Assembly: GCA_963721005.1 (NCBI GenBank)
Contig: CAVRHR010000006.1
Coordinates: 248,001-312,000, forward strand
Reading direction: 5' to 3'
DNA length: 64,000 bases
DNA from: VAZQ01 sp963721005
GTDB lineage: Bacteria > Pseudomonadota > Alphaproteobacteria > Rhizobiales > Xanthobacteraceae
Of this stretch, positions 33,033-40,323 are shown one piece after another; within the stretch, counting starts at the first letter, position 1; each line of letters opens with the position of its first letter. The position numbers were made by a program, and so were the translations under genes. Under the pieces are notes generated by a model that saw only the letters and a list, made by a program, of their open reading frames with translations, had not been told where the DNA came from and searched no databases.

Positions 33033-34142
33033 TTGAGCCGTTTCCAACGATGCCGCATTGCATTGGGGCTCGCGCTCTGCCTGGCTCCATGGCCGCAGAC
33101 GGCGTTCGGGGCCGAGCTCATTCGCGAGGAGTTGCGAATAGCGATGCCGGCGGCAGGACCGCGCGGCCTGGAAACGCTGCTGGTGCGGTCGGACGAGCCG
33201 GGACGCCATCCGCTTGTCCTCCTCAATCATGGCTCGCCGCGCGTGGCGGCGGAGCGCCCCGATATGTCGCCGAACGAACTGCTGCCGCAAGCGATCGAGC
33301 TTGCGCGGCGCGGCTGGACGGCGGCCATGGTGATGCGGCGCGGCTATGGGGATTCCGGCGGCGGCTTTGCCGAGGACCGGGGCTCGTGCCAGGACCCCAA
33401 CTACCTGCGTGGTGCTGCCGCAGCCGTTGCCGACCTCAGGGCGGCGATCGGATTTCTCGCCAAGCGTTCCGAAATCGATGCCTCCCGCATCCTCAGCGTC
33501 GGGGTCTCGGCCGGTGGCTTCGCCACGGTTGCGCTCACCGCCGATCCGCCGCCGGGCCTGGTGGCGGGCGTGAGCTTTGCGGGCGGTCGGGGCTCGGACA
33601 AGACCGACCATGTGTGCGGCGAGGACAAGGAGGTCGCTGCATTCGCGGCTTTGGGCAAGAACTCGCGCCTGCCGATGCTGTGGGTCTATGCGCAAAACGA
33701 TCATTTCTTCGGGCCGGCGTTGGCACAGCGATTTCGGGACGCCTTCGCGGGCGCCGGCGGCAATCTGACCTTCATCAAGGCGCCGCCGTTCGGGACCGAC
33801 GGTCATTTCTTGTTCTCCCTGTCCGGCATCCCGCAATGGACCCCGATGGTGGACGAGTTCCTCAAAGCGCAGAACCTGGTGGTGCGGGCGAGCCTGCTGC
33901 CGCCGCCGCCGCTGCCGAAGATTCCCGTGCCGCCGCAGCTCTCCGCCAATGGACGCAAGGCTTTCGAGGAATTTCTTGCCGGTGCTCCGCACAAGGCATT
34001 CGCGATGTCGCCCAACGGCGGATGGGGCCGGCGCTTCGGCCGGCGCACCGTCGATGCTGCCAAGAGCGGCGCGCTCGCCAATTGCCCGGCGCCCGCAGGT
34101 GGGTGCCGGGTGATCGTGGTCGATGACGCCGCCGTCCCGTGA
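33033..34142 (+). CDS. secreted alpha/beta hydrolase
   Basis: A 369-residue protein starting from a TTG at 33033 with AGGAG 8 bases upstream. A signal peptide (residues 1-26, cleavage near TAFGA) leads into a hydrolase fold: HPLVLLNHGSP, AAMVMRRGYGDSGG, nucleophile elbow LSVGVSAGGFATVALT, and FGTDGHFLF for the histidine. The acidic residue may lie in YAQNDHFFGP. The C-terminal 80 residues (PPQLSANGRKAFEEFLAG..., PNGGWGRRFGRRT) form an extra tail seen in related dienelactone-hydrolase-like proteins of this group. Substrate unknown; likely an ester or peptide. Confidence 0.86.
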   Translation: MSRFQRCRIALGLALCLAPWPQTAFGAELIREELRIAMPAAGPRGLETLLVRSDEPGRHPLVLLNHGSPRVAAERPDMSPNELLPQAIELARRGWTAAMVMRRGYGDSGGGFAEDRGSCQDPNYLRGAAAAVADLRAAIGFLAKRSEIDASRILSVGVSAGGFATVALTADPPPGLVAGVSFAGGRGSDKTDHVCGEDKEVAAFAALGKNSRLPMLWVYAQNDHFFGPALAQRFRDAFAGAGGNLTFIKAPPFGTDGHFLFSLSGIPQWTPMVDEFLKAQNLVVRASLLPPPPLPKIPVPPQLSANGRKAFEEFLAGAPHKAFAMSPNGGWGRRFGRRTVDAAKSGALANCPAPAGGCRVIVVDDAAVP

Positions 34143-34159
34143 GGGGGCTCTAAGTATCT

Positions 34160-34393
34160 TCAGCCGCGTATCTGGTTACCGTCAGGCTCGAGGACGCGCA
34201 ATTTGCGCACCGTCAGCTCGTCGACCTCGAGCGCATTGAAGCGCGCCTTCTTGATGGTGATGCGGCCGACAGAAAGCCGGCCGATCGCCAGTGCCCCGAT
34301 GGCGATCGCGCCGAACGCCGCGGCGCCCACGGCCAGCGCCAGCAGGCTGGTGGCGGGGAGGGGGCGGGATCGGCGGTACAATTGGCGGGGCAT
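34160..34393 (-). CDS. small membrane protein with solenoid-like repeat
   Basis: A 77-residue product with one hydrophobic segment (LLALAVGAAAFGAIAIGALAIG) that passes into a repeating five-residue pattern, AIGALAIGRLSVGRITIKKA then FNALEVDELTVRKLRVLE. This looks like a short right-handed beta-solenoid turning out of the membrane. Similar small proteins occur in Bradyrhizobium-type genomes. It is convergent with the hydrolase upstream (17-base gap). Function unknown. Confidence 0.65.
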   Translation of the reverse strand: MPRQLYRRSRPLPATSLLALAVGAAAFGAIAIGALAIGRLSVGRITIKKARFNALEVDELTVRKLRVLEPDGNQIRG

Positions 34394-34666
34394 GTTAAAT
34401 CTCCATCAAGCAGGACCGGAGCTGCATCAGCACTGCATTCGCTTTGCAATTGGCAAGCTCGAGGCGGTTGCGGCGAATTGATCGGCGGCCGAGCGGCCGA
34501 TTGCGCCACGGCTAGTGTAGTATGCGGTGGCGCAGGCGCCACAAGCTTGAGTCGTTCCGGGCGATCGACTGCCTGGCGGGAGGCCTAGGCAGCCGCTTCG
34601 CTGGCGGGGCGTGGTGAGGGTAGGGGCGACGCCTCGGACGCGCTCTCCGGTGCGACGCCCGAGCCG

Positions 34667-34876
34667 CTACGGGGCCGCATCACCAACTCGATCTCGCGAA
34701 GAGCAAAGTAGGAGACCGAATTCGAGCTCGATCCATTTGCGGGCTTCGCCATGGGTGTGGAAGTGCCCGATCTGTTCCAGGGGGCGCTTGAGCCACCAAA
34801 CCTCGACATGCCAGCCCGACCTGTCCTTGCAAGGACGAACGGATAGGCTCGGACCCTCGGAGTTTGTTGCGGCCAT
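34667..34876 (-). CDS. small hypothetical protein
   Basis: A 69-residue product: MAATNSEGPSLSVRPCKDRSGWHVEVWWLKRPLEQIGHFHTHGEARKWIELEFG and a short tail. The GWHVEVWW....EQIGHFHT..EA.KWIE pattern looks like a short beta-beta-alpha module, similar in outline to DUF2188-type proteins. A second frame of 129 residues across it on the same strand has no such structure. Confidence 0.5.
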   Translation of the reverse strand: MAATNSEGPSLSVRPCKDRSGWHVEVWWLKRPLEQIGHFHTHGEARKWIELEFGLLLCSSRDRVGDAAP

Positions 34877-35454
34877 CGGCGGTATCGAGCGAGAATCGAA
34901 TCAGAAGAGTTGTACATTGTATAACAATTTCTGCCGAAATTTGGTCGCGAAAAATCCCGCGGCGGTTTGACCATCGATCTTAATGAATTGAGGTTGGACG
35001 AGACGCGTGATCGAGCCGCCGCACTGTCTTTATCAGGGTTGCTTACGCTACCGGTCAGCGCCCAAGTGGTTGATTTCAGGAACCGGGGTCTCCATCCGGC
35101 CGGTGCGCTCGGCTAGCGCTTTGTATTCGGCGGCCATCGCGACAATCGGCGTATTGTCCTGTCCCAGAAGCTCACCCTCGCCAAGGCTACGGCTTCATTC
35201 GGCTCGAAGGCAGCGGGAATGACGGGTGCACATCCGTTTGTTGGACATTGAATGCCGCATTAGGAGCCGGATGGATGTGAGCGCCCATCTGTTGGATTGT
35301 CAGCGCCGCTTGACGTAAAATGATACCTCAATGGCCGGCGACGCAATGAGCAGTGTTGAATCAATTCGCTGAACGGAAGTTAAGTCGATGCCTGCGGGCC
35401 ACCGCATATCTTCCGACGCGCTTGGGGCGAAGGCGACTAGGAAAGGTACAACAA
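34877..35454. other. 578-base stretch with no intact gene
   Basis: Holds the decayed fragment described at 35048-35245 and otherwise nothing I recognise. Base composition falls visibly (runs such as TTGTATAACAATTTCTGCCG near 34915). Two similar motifs (CACATCCGTTTGTTGGA and CCCATCTGTTGGA) lie near 35229 and 35284. Confidence 0.6.
35048..35245 (-). pseudogene. remnant of a reductase-like gene (ketopantoate-reductase-type C-terminus)
   Basis: From 35194 to the stop at 35048 the minus strand reads GELLGQDNTPIVAMAAEYKA then LAERTGRMETPVPEINHLGA, a convincing protein C-terminus. Upstream, a second frame offset by one base reads NGCAPVIPAAFEPNEAVALA, which continues it if a single-base frameshift near 35185 is allowed. 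No start codon region is found further upstream. The C-terminal style (TP near the end after a helix) suggests ketopantoate-reductase-like proteins, but this is uncertain. A decayed gene. Confidence 0.4.
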
Positions 35455-35715
35455 ATGTCGACCAAAATTAAGCTCGTTCTTGCGGCGGCTCTCATGCTCG
35501 GCGCTGGTTCTCTGGCTCAGGCATCTGAAAGTGATGGCGGGAATGAAACCGGAGGGTATGTGTTGCCCGGGAGCATGGTCGGGGTCAATCCGGTCTACCA
35601 CCAGAGCTTGTTTCCGCAATACGGCCACGCCAGGAGAGCCTACGGCCGTGCCAACACCGCCATTCACTCCGGCGCCCACGACTATGCTTTCGCCCCGTGG
35701 GCGTCGCAGGAATAA
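35455..35715 (+). CDS. small secreted protein (Bradyrhizobium-type)
   Basis: An 86-residue product from the ATG at 35455 with AGGAAAGG upstream. A signal peptide (MSTKIKLVLAAALMLGAGSLA, cleavage near QASES) is followed by YVLPGSMVGVNPVYHQSLFP and a Tyr/Arg/Ala-rich tail (GHARRAYGRANTAIHSGAHDYAFAP). Related in plan to the gene at 36185. Such short secreted proteins are abundant in Bradyrhizobium relatives, often stress-linked; the role is unknown. Confidence 0.7.
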   Translation: MSTKIKLVLAAALMLGAGSLAQASESDGGNETGGYVLPGSMVGVNPVYHQSLFPQYGHARRAYGRANTAIHSGAHDYAFAPWASQE

Positions 35716-36184
35716 CCACCGTTCAGCGCGCTAAGCGGATCAACGTCGGCGCAACGCGGCGCGGTCCCCCTCGGTCGATGGAATCGAGGGGGCCGTGTCG
35801 CTGCACGAACGGGATTGAGCGCGATCAGGCATCGACAACCCGCTTGCCGAATATCCAATCCCCTTTCGCATCATCCCATGACATCGCGACCAAGGCCGCG
35901 CTCGACAAGGCGCTGGCGCGGATCAAGGAGCTCGAGGCGAAGCCGGCCGAGAAGCAGGCGCGGCATTTGGTAGAGGACTTCAATCCCGGGACCACAGTCC
36001 TGGTTTCCGCAGGGGCTGATGGAGTTGCAGAAGTCCATTGCCCATAGACATTTCTCGCGCATCACGCAGTTCGATCAATCGATTTTCCCGGGCCATCAGG
36101 CTGATTTACCCCCACACGTTCATGCCAACAAGATAGGCGCGCACACCAGCAGGGTGTGAGCAGCAAATCACGGAAGACACGACA

Positions 36185-36382
36185 ATGTTTACAAACACGA
36201 AGATTGCTCTCGCGGCAGCCCTCATCTTCGGCTCCGCCGCCGCGGCCCTCGCGGCTGATTTTGGTGAAAACCACCAGGATAATGATCGATCTGCGGCCTA
36301 TGCGGCCAGCACCTCCTACGGTTACGCCGCGACGTCGGCCCGCAGGAATCATACCGCGCACGAGCAAAATCAGAGCCGCTAG
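36185..36382 (+). CDS. small secreted protein, same type as the gene at 35455
   Basis: A 65-residue product: MFTNTKIALAAALIFGSAAA signal peptide, cleaved near ALAAD, then a polar Asn/Gln/Tyr-rich mature part (SAAYAASTSYGYAATSARRN). GGAAG precedes the start. A terminator-like hairpin follows at 36417. Function unknown. Confidence 0.65.
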   Translation: MFTNTKIALAAALIFGSAAAALAADFGENHQDNDRSAAYAASTSYGYAATSARRNHTAHEQNQSR

Positions 36383-36654
36383 ATTGGCAGGCGAATCGCC
36401 GGCTGACGAAGAGAAACCCGGGGGCCGCGCCTCCGGGCCTTTTTCACCGTTACTGCGTGCCGGTCGATCGGCCAACGGTCGGCGTCGACCACGGCGCTGT
36501 GGTAGCGGTAGAGCCCTTCCGCACAGCAGATCAGCAGGCGCCGGACGCTCTGCGTGCGGATATCTCCGAGCGTGACGGGTGGGCCGCTATAGGCGTCCGG
36601 TCGACGCTTCGCAGGCGCGTCGTCGTGCGGATCATGGTGGCGCATAATTGACAT
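36379..36654 (-). CDS. conserved small hypothetical protein, possibly with a degraded C-terminus
   Basis: A 91-residue frame. Its central part, RPDAYSGPPVTLGDIRTQSVRRLLICCAEGLYRYHSAVVDADRWPI, resembles a short Rhizobiales family with the pattern LG.IR..GVR.LLV.C..G.C.H.A..D.D.WPDD. In that family a Cys-x-x-x-x-C-x-H motif is usual; here the second Cys region reads EGLYRYHS, so one presumed metal ligand is missing. The C-terminal 22 residues lie over the terminator hairpin at 36417 and look random, so the copy may be decaying. Confidence 0.5.
   Translation of the reverse strand: MSIMRHHDPHDDAPAKRRPDAYSGPPVTLGDIRTQSVRRLLICCAEGLYRYHSAVVDADRWPIDRHAVTVKKARRRGPRVSLRQPAIRLPI
36417..36445 (+). terminator. 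intrinsic terminator after the gene at 36185
   Basis: Stem CCCGGGGG (36417-36424) pairs with CCTCCGGG (36430-36437, one G-U pair) over a 5-base loop and is followed by CC and TTTTT (36440-36444). Confidence 0.65.
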
Positions 36655-36786
36655 TTATCAACATTTGACAGTGCCGGGAGGTGGTACTTGTTGATGGACG
36701 GCGAAGCCCTAAGCCCCCCGGCACCCAGCTTCCCGTCTGGAAGCCTCGCCGAGTGACGGCCAACTCCTCGGCGGGGCTTCCTTTTG
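36649..36786 (+). ncRNA. short transcription unit ending in a strong terminator (putative small RNA or 20-codon leader peptide)
   Basis: A 15-base-pair stem (36739-36753 with 36767-36781, one G-U pair), 13-base loop and TTTT (36782-36785) make the best intrinsic terminator in the window. Upstream are two TTGACA hexamers (36649-36654, 36665-36670), a GGAGG (36677-36681) and a frame from ATG 36694 to TGA 36756 of 20 codons (MDGEALSPPAPSFPSGSLAE) whose stop falls just beyond the left stem. No clear -10 box matches. Either a small RNA or a tiny ORF is possible; nothing else explains the terminator here. Confidence 0.4.
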
Positions 36787-37176
36787 GCCCGCTTCGGAGC
36801 GCCCACGACGCACCAGGTTGCCTTCGTGTCGGTATGGGGGATGCCAGGGCAACCGACCAAGCTCGACGATCTTGCGGAGCGCGTCGAATAGGTTTCCGCT
36901 CACGCGGGCGCCGCGGGGCTCGTTGTCTCGAGCCAGCCCTTCGACGGCCCGGATGGGTAGGGGTGCCCACGTGCTTCGAGACGATGCGCTCGGCCGCAAG
37001 CTTGCAGGCTTGGGCAAAGATCGCCGCGCCGCGCCCTCGAGGTGCTCGCTGTACCGGATTCCCGGTGGGGCGTTGGCGAGAAGCTCGGCAAGCCGGCCCT
37101 TGCGGACGCCGCAGCCATTGCCTTCCCTCAGATGTATCTTAAGTTGTCAGCAACCTTTGATTGATACCGTGGCCGG
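36787..37176. other. 390-base stretch without a recognised gene
   Basis: Frames across 36681-37231 on both strands have mixed composition and no motifs I recognise. The stretch separates the short transcription unit from the PilZ genes. It may hold a decayed gene. Confidence 0.5.
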
Positions 37177-37485
37177 ATGGAGTCTGCGCAAGGGGCCCAA
37201 ATGCGTAGGGATCGCGGTTTCCCCCGGGTAGAAACATCGGTCGCCGCCAAGATTGCCATCCGCGGCAACGCCGCGAGCACGTCCTGTCTCGTGCGTAATC
37301 TCTCTGAAGGCGGCGCCTGCCTCCAGATGGCCAGCACCGCTGGGCTACCCTCGGCCTTCGCGCTCGTCTTTGAGACCACCAGCCGCCCTTGCGGGGTGAT
37401 CTGGAGGACGGACACTCAGCTGGGAGTCACGTTCAGGCCCGATCCTCGCGCGGCGCGGCAAGACCCAAAAACGGCCGTGATCTGA
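37177..37485 (+). CDS. PilZ-domain protein (first of a pair)
   Basis: A 102-residue protein consisting essentially of one PilZ domain. The c-di-GMP-binding motifs are present: RGFPR (R13-x3-R17) and NLSEGG (N41-x-S43-x2-G46). The C-terminal strand VIWRTDTQLGVTF is typical. PilZ proteins sense cyclic di-GMP and control motility, polysaccharide or other outputs. A second ATG at 37201 (MRRDRGFPR, with AAGGGG upstream) is an equally good start. It is 10 bases before the next PilZ gene, so they form an operon. Confidence 0.88.
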   Translation: MESAQGAQMRRDRGFPRVETSVAAKIAIRGNAASTSCLVRNLSEGGACLQMASTAGLPSAFALVFETTSRPCGVIWRTDTQLGVTFRPDPRAARQDPKTAVI

Positions 37486-37495
37486 GCGAGGCAGC

Positions 37496-37972
37496 ATGGA
37501 ACAGTCACGGCATGCGCTTTTGAGGGAGCTCGAGGTCGACGACCGGAGGAGGAGTCCCGACCGGCGACAGGCATCCCGACGAAAGACACTGAGAGCCGGC
37601 CGTGTTCAGTGGGGGAACGGTCACTGGTCTGAGTGCGTGGTCCGAAACCTGTCCAACTGGGGCGCGCAGCTGGAGACACGGGGACCGGTTCCGAAAACCT
37701 TTGAGCTCCTCATCGGCAATCAGATGTCCTGTTCGTGTTGCGTGGTCTGGCGAGAGGGGAACCGGGTCGGCGTAAAATTTGAGGGGCTTCTCCCACTTCC
37801 GGCAGGATCGACAACAATACCGTCATCCTGCAGGCAATATGCGCACCTCTGTCGAGAGTTGGCCAAGCGAGTGAGGTCATCGGACTGCGACCTTCTTCTC
37901 CGGATGGCGGACGCGTGGGAAACTTTTGGTCGCCGCTATCGAAGCAAATCGCGGGCAATGGTTAGGACCTGA
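37496..37972 (+). CDS. PilZ-domain protein with C-terminal helical extension (second of a pair)
   Basis: A 158-residue protein. The PilZ part has RQASR (R24-x3-R28) and NLSNWG (N51-x-S53-x2-G56), then VVWREGNRVGVKFEG. A separate C-terminal helix pair, YAHLCRELAKRVRS then LLLRMADAWETFGRRYR, follows a Ser/Pro linker; that Y..L..EL ... L..MA..WE pattern is a very common short module of unknown role in Bradyrhizobium proteins. The fusion of PilZ with this module is of interest. Arg-rich N-terminus. Confidence 0.82.
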   Translation: MEQSRHALLRELEVDDRRRSPDRRQASRRKTLRAGRVQWGNGHWSECVVRNLSNWGAQLETRGPVPKTFELLIGNQMSCSCCVVWREGNRVGVKFEGLLPLPAGSTTIPSSCRQYAHLCRELAKRVRSSDCDLLLRMADAWETFGRRYRSKSRAMVRT

Positions 37973-38023
37973 AGCTGCGCGTTCATGGGCGGTGGCCGGC
38001 GACCCGCGCTCGGGCGGGAGGGC

Positions 38024-38281
38024 TTATCCAGCGGGTCCGGTCGTGCCGGCCTTCTTCACGATCTCATAGCTGGTAATCCGCAACTCTCGATCAACTCGGG
38101 CGACGAGCGCGTCCTCGTCGAGGTCGCTTATCTGCTTGTGCAGCGATCAGTCTGCCTTCGGCTTCCATTCGCGCGCGAGCTTCGGTGCCTCAGCGACCTG
38201 CGCCCGGTCATTTTCGAGGCCACATTGTTCCGGTGCTTGATCGTTGGCCAATGCCGCCGGCCGCCAGCGGCCTGACATCAT
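38024..38281 (-). pseudogene. minus-strand frame interrupted by one in-frame TGA
   Basis: From 38281 the frame reads MMSGRWRPAALANDQAPEQC ... ALAREWKPKAD-like sequence to a TGA at 38149-38147, then continues in the same frame for 40 codons as SLHKQISDLDEDALVARVDR and ELRITSYEIVKKAGTTGPAG before a TAA at 38026-38024. Both halves have charged, helix-like, protein-like composition. A CGA or TGG to TGA change would explain it. I do not recognise the family. Either a recent nonsense mutation or a base error. Confidence 0.4.
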
Positions 38282-38290
38282 CGCGAACGC

Positions 38291-38327
38291 GCGGGGACTG
38301 GGAGGTTGACCATCTCCCAATCCCCGC
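38291..38327. terminator. 14-bp hairpin downstream of the small gene at 38343
   Basis: GCGGGGACTGGGAG (38291-38304) pairs with CTCCCAATCCCCGC (38314-38327) with one mismatch over a 9-base loop. It begins 15 bases after the stop of the minus-strand gene ending at 38343. No T-run follows on either strand, so it would be a pausing or RNA-stabilising hairpin rather than a classic terminator. Confidence 0.45.
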
Positions 38328-38342
38328 GGTCCGCCCCCCACC

Positions 38343-38525
38343 CTATTTCGATTTTTCGGCATCAGGCGAGCGCTGCTCGACGCGATCAGCCACCCGCTCA
38401 TATGTCTCTGCAATCCGAAGCAGAAGCTGCTTGGTCACATCGTCTGTTGTCTGATCTGCTTTGGCGCGGGCTTTTCCGGCTAGACCACGAAAATATTGCG
38501 AATCCGAAACAGGCTGGTCGGGCAT
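38343..38525 (-). CDS. small conserved helical protein
   Basis: A 60-residue protein starting MPDQPVSDSQYFRGLAGKAR, with GGAG 4-5 bases upstream of the ATG at 38525 (this decides the start; the frame is open to 38558). It continues KADQTTDDVTKQLLLRIAETYERVADRVEQRS. The YFR.LA..AR ... LL.IAE.YE..A.R.E pattern is a frequent short module in Bradyrhizobium relatives, probably a helical hairpin. No known function. Confidence 0.68.
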   Translation of the reverse strand: MPDQPVSDSQYFRGLAGKARAKADQTTDDVTKQLLLRIAETYERVADRVEQRSPDAEKSK

Positions 38526-38687
38526 GTTACTCCGCGCGAACTTTGCTATCAGGGCCAACCCAGAAACCGGACTTCTTATGCGCAGCCTACAACCGGCGTC
38601 TTGTTATTTTGCGCCAAAGTATTGGCGCCGCGCGCCAACAGCGACGCTTGCTCCCGCGCGGCGCCTCCGGCGGCTGCCTCGGAGCGG

Positions 38688-38780
38688 AATGGAAAGATCG
38701 CCCAGAACGTCGCCGCCGGCGCGGTCGGCCTGGTTGTTTGGCCGGTCTGGTTCGCGATGAATACCGCGGCTGCCCTGAAC
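38688..38780 (+). pseudogene. fragment of a small lipoprotein-family gene
   Basis: In one plus-strand frame the residues NGKIAQNVAAGAVGLVVWPVWFAMNTAA appear. NVAAG.VGLVVWP.WFAMD is the hydrophobic core of a small envelope lipoprotein family common in Bradyrhizobium relatives. The usual N-terminal lipobox and C-terminal EAALQ.R..YL region are absent, so only an internal piece is left. Confidence 0.4.
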
Positions 38781-38839
38781 ATTCCCGCGCGGTGCAATTA
38801 TTGTTGGGCCGTTCGCCACGACCGCCCCGGTCGATCTGC

Positions 38840-39110
38840 TCAATCAGGACTACTACTGCAGCGGCGCCATACGATCCTGGCCCCAGCTCGAGCATTCGTT
38901 TGAGGTCGAAGGCGAATTGATCCCGCAGAACGCGGAAGACTTCGTCGGGTAACCGATCATCAACGTCGGCAACGAGTGCGCACACTGCCCTGATCGAGTG
39001 ATACTTGCCATCGAGGGGTATTCGCTCCGCCTCGGGGAAGCTCGCCTCTCAATCCAAGGCAAAATATTCGATCGCCGCGTCGAAGGCCAAAGCAGACATA
39101 TTGCAGACAC
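38840..39110 (-). pseudogene. second minus-strand frame interrupted by an in-frame TGA
   Basis: From ATG 39110 the frame reads MSALAFDAAIEYFALD, TGA, then EASFPEAERIPLDGKYHSIR, AVCALVADVDDRLPDEVFRV, LRDQFAFDLKRMLELGPGSY, GAAAVVVLIEQID before degenerating. All parts lie in one frame and look like genuine protein. The frame is truncated at about 38840, where the lipoprotein fragment on the other strand begins. I do not recognise the family. Confidence 0.38.
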
Positions 39111-39159
39111 GAACGAATTCTCAGGGAGCCGAACAGCCGGTATAAGCCATTGATTTTGT

Positions 39160-39235
39160 TGGTGAGCCCGGCGGGATTCGAACCCACGACCCCATGATTA
39201 AAAGTCACGTGCTCTACCGACTGAGCTACGGGCTC
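39160..39235 (-). tRNA. tRNA-Lys(UUU)
   Basis: The minus strand folds as a complete cloverleaf: acceptor GAGCCCG (39235-39229) pairs with CGGGCTC (39170-39164), D arm TAGCTCAGTCGGTAGAGC, anticodon loop CTTTTAA with anticodon UUU, and T arm GTGGGTTCGAATCCC. Discriminator A and CCA are encoded (39163-39160). It lies in an otherwise decayed stretch and points leftwards. Confidence 0.97.
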
Positions 39236-39358
39236 ACTATTCTCGTCACATCAATGGCTTAGGCAAATTCCCTTCAGAAATCGCTTCGCGTGGCTCCAAT
39301 AGCATGGCGGGCGGTGATGGCAAGCGCGGATTGCGCGTGCCGAACCGCCTGTCGATCG

Positions 39359-39889
39359 CTAATTGCGCTGCGTGCTGGCGCCGCAAATTCCGATCGCGGC
39401 GACGAAGTCCCAGCAGGCGGCGGTGGGTTGCGCTCCGGCCAGGCCCGGCATGGCGCTCAAGAGCGGCTGCACCGTGTGCGGCGGGGGCAGGTTGACGGTG
39501 AATCCGCGGGCGCCGAGCTCCCGGTAGCGCTCGGAGTCCTCGATGGTGGGCAGGCGGAGCACCTGAATCCGGTAGAACTCCTCGCGCTCGGCCTCGCCCA
39601 GCCCGTCGAAACCGTGCACCAGCCGCCCGTCGGTCGAGAGCACGTAGCGGTGCGGGATGACGTTGTCGAGCTCGCCGCGGTCACCCAGGACGCAGACCAG
39701 AAAGTAATGCTCGCCGGCTTCGGCGCCGGTCAGCAGGCTGAGGCCGCCTTCGCCCAAGCCGCGAAACCGCACCCAGTCCCGCCACGACAGCTCCGTCCAG
39801 GAGGTCTGGCATTCGTCCCAATGCAAGATGACCGTATTATCGGGCGTGCCCTTCATGTCTTGTCCTGGCGTGGAGCTCATGACGGTCAT
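39359..39889 (-). CDS. hypothetical protein
   Basis: A 176-residue soluble product: no signal or membrane segment. Protein-like stretches include ILHWDECQTSWTELSWRDWV, EAGEHYFLVCVLGDRGELDN, VIPHRYVLSTDGRLVHGFDG and LGARGFTVNLPPPHTVQPLL. Trp and acidic residues are frequent. Several Met codons within the first 12 residues make the start uncertain. I recognise no family. Codon usage is in line with neighbours, unlike the decayed stretch to its left. Confidence 0.6.
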   Translation of the reverse strand: MTVMSSTPGQDMKGTPDNTVILHWDECQTSWTELSWRDWVRFRGLGEGGLSLLTGAEAGEHYFLVCVLGDRGELDNVIPHRYVLSTDGRLVHGFDGLGEAEREEFYRIQVLRLPTIEDSERYRELGARGFTVNLPPPHTVQPLLSAMPGLAGAQPTAACWDFVAAIGICGASTQRN

Positions 39890-39976
39890 TCTAGCGAACG
39901 GAATTTTTGTCCGGTGGCGCTTGCCGGCGAAACCGCGTGACGGCCGTCCTGGTGCTGCGGTCGCGATCCTTCGCGA

Positions 39977-40180
39977 TCACCCGACCTTGAGGTTTTCCGC
40001 CAACTCCTTGCCGCGGTTGCTGGTAACCTCATACTGAACGGTCTGCCCTTCGTTGAGGGTGCTGAGCCCGGCACGCTCGACCGCCGAAATGTGGACGAAC
40101 ACGTCCTTGCCGCCGGCCTGCGGCTGGATGAACCCATAACCCTTGGTCGGATTGAACCACTTCACCGTCCCGGTCGCCAT
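39977..40180 (-). CDS. cspA: cold-shock protein
   Basis: A 67-residue CspA-family protein: MATGTVKWFNPTKGYGFIQP contains RNP1 (KGYGFI) and DVFVHISAVERAGL contains RNP2 (VFVHI). It binds single-stranded RNA or DNA and acts as an RNA chaperone. GGAG lies 8 bases before the ATG. Length is standard. The symbol is generic; alphaproteobacteria have several paralogues. Confidence 0.95.
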   Translation of the reverse strand: MATGTVKWFNPTKGYGFIQPQAGGKDVFVHISAVERAGLSTLNEGQTVQYEVTSNRGKELAENLKVG

Positions 40181-40323
40181 CGTCTGCTCCTGCTTTGCGT
40201 GCTTGTGAACTGTGCCTATGCGAACTTTGCCTGCCAGACAACATCTGGCGCTCGATTGCGATCATATTCAAGGCGGCGTGACGGACGATGCCGCCGCGAC
40301 CCGCGCGGCGCGACCCGCGCGGC

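Noticed and set aside
35697..36047. A 116-codon plus-strand frame with TKAALDKALARIKELEAKPA near its end
   Set aside because: The first 60 codons are not protein-like and it overlaps the end of the secreted protein gene; the Ala/Lys stretch alone is too little to call a gene.
38840..39110. Selenocysteine decoding of the in-frame TGA codons
   Set aside because: No selenoprotein family is recognised, no hairpin with SECIS character follows either TGA, and the region also contains truncated genes; decay is simpler.
39160..39235. tRNA-Lys as an attachment site of a current genomic island
   Set aside because: I found no direct repeat of the tRNA 3' end and no integrase in the window, so only an old or lost element could be argued.
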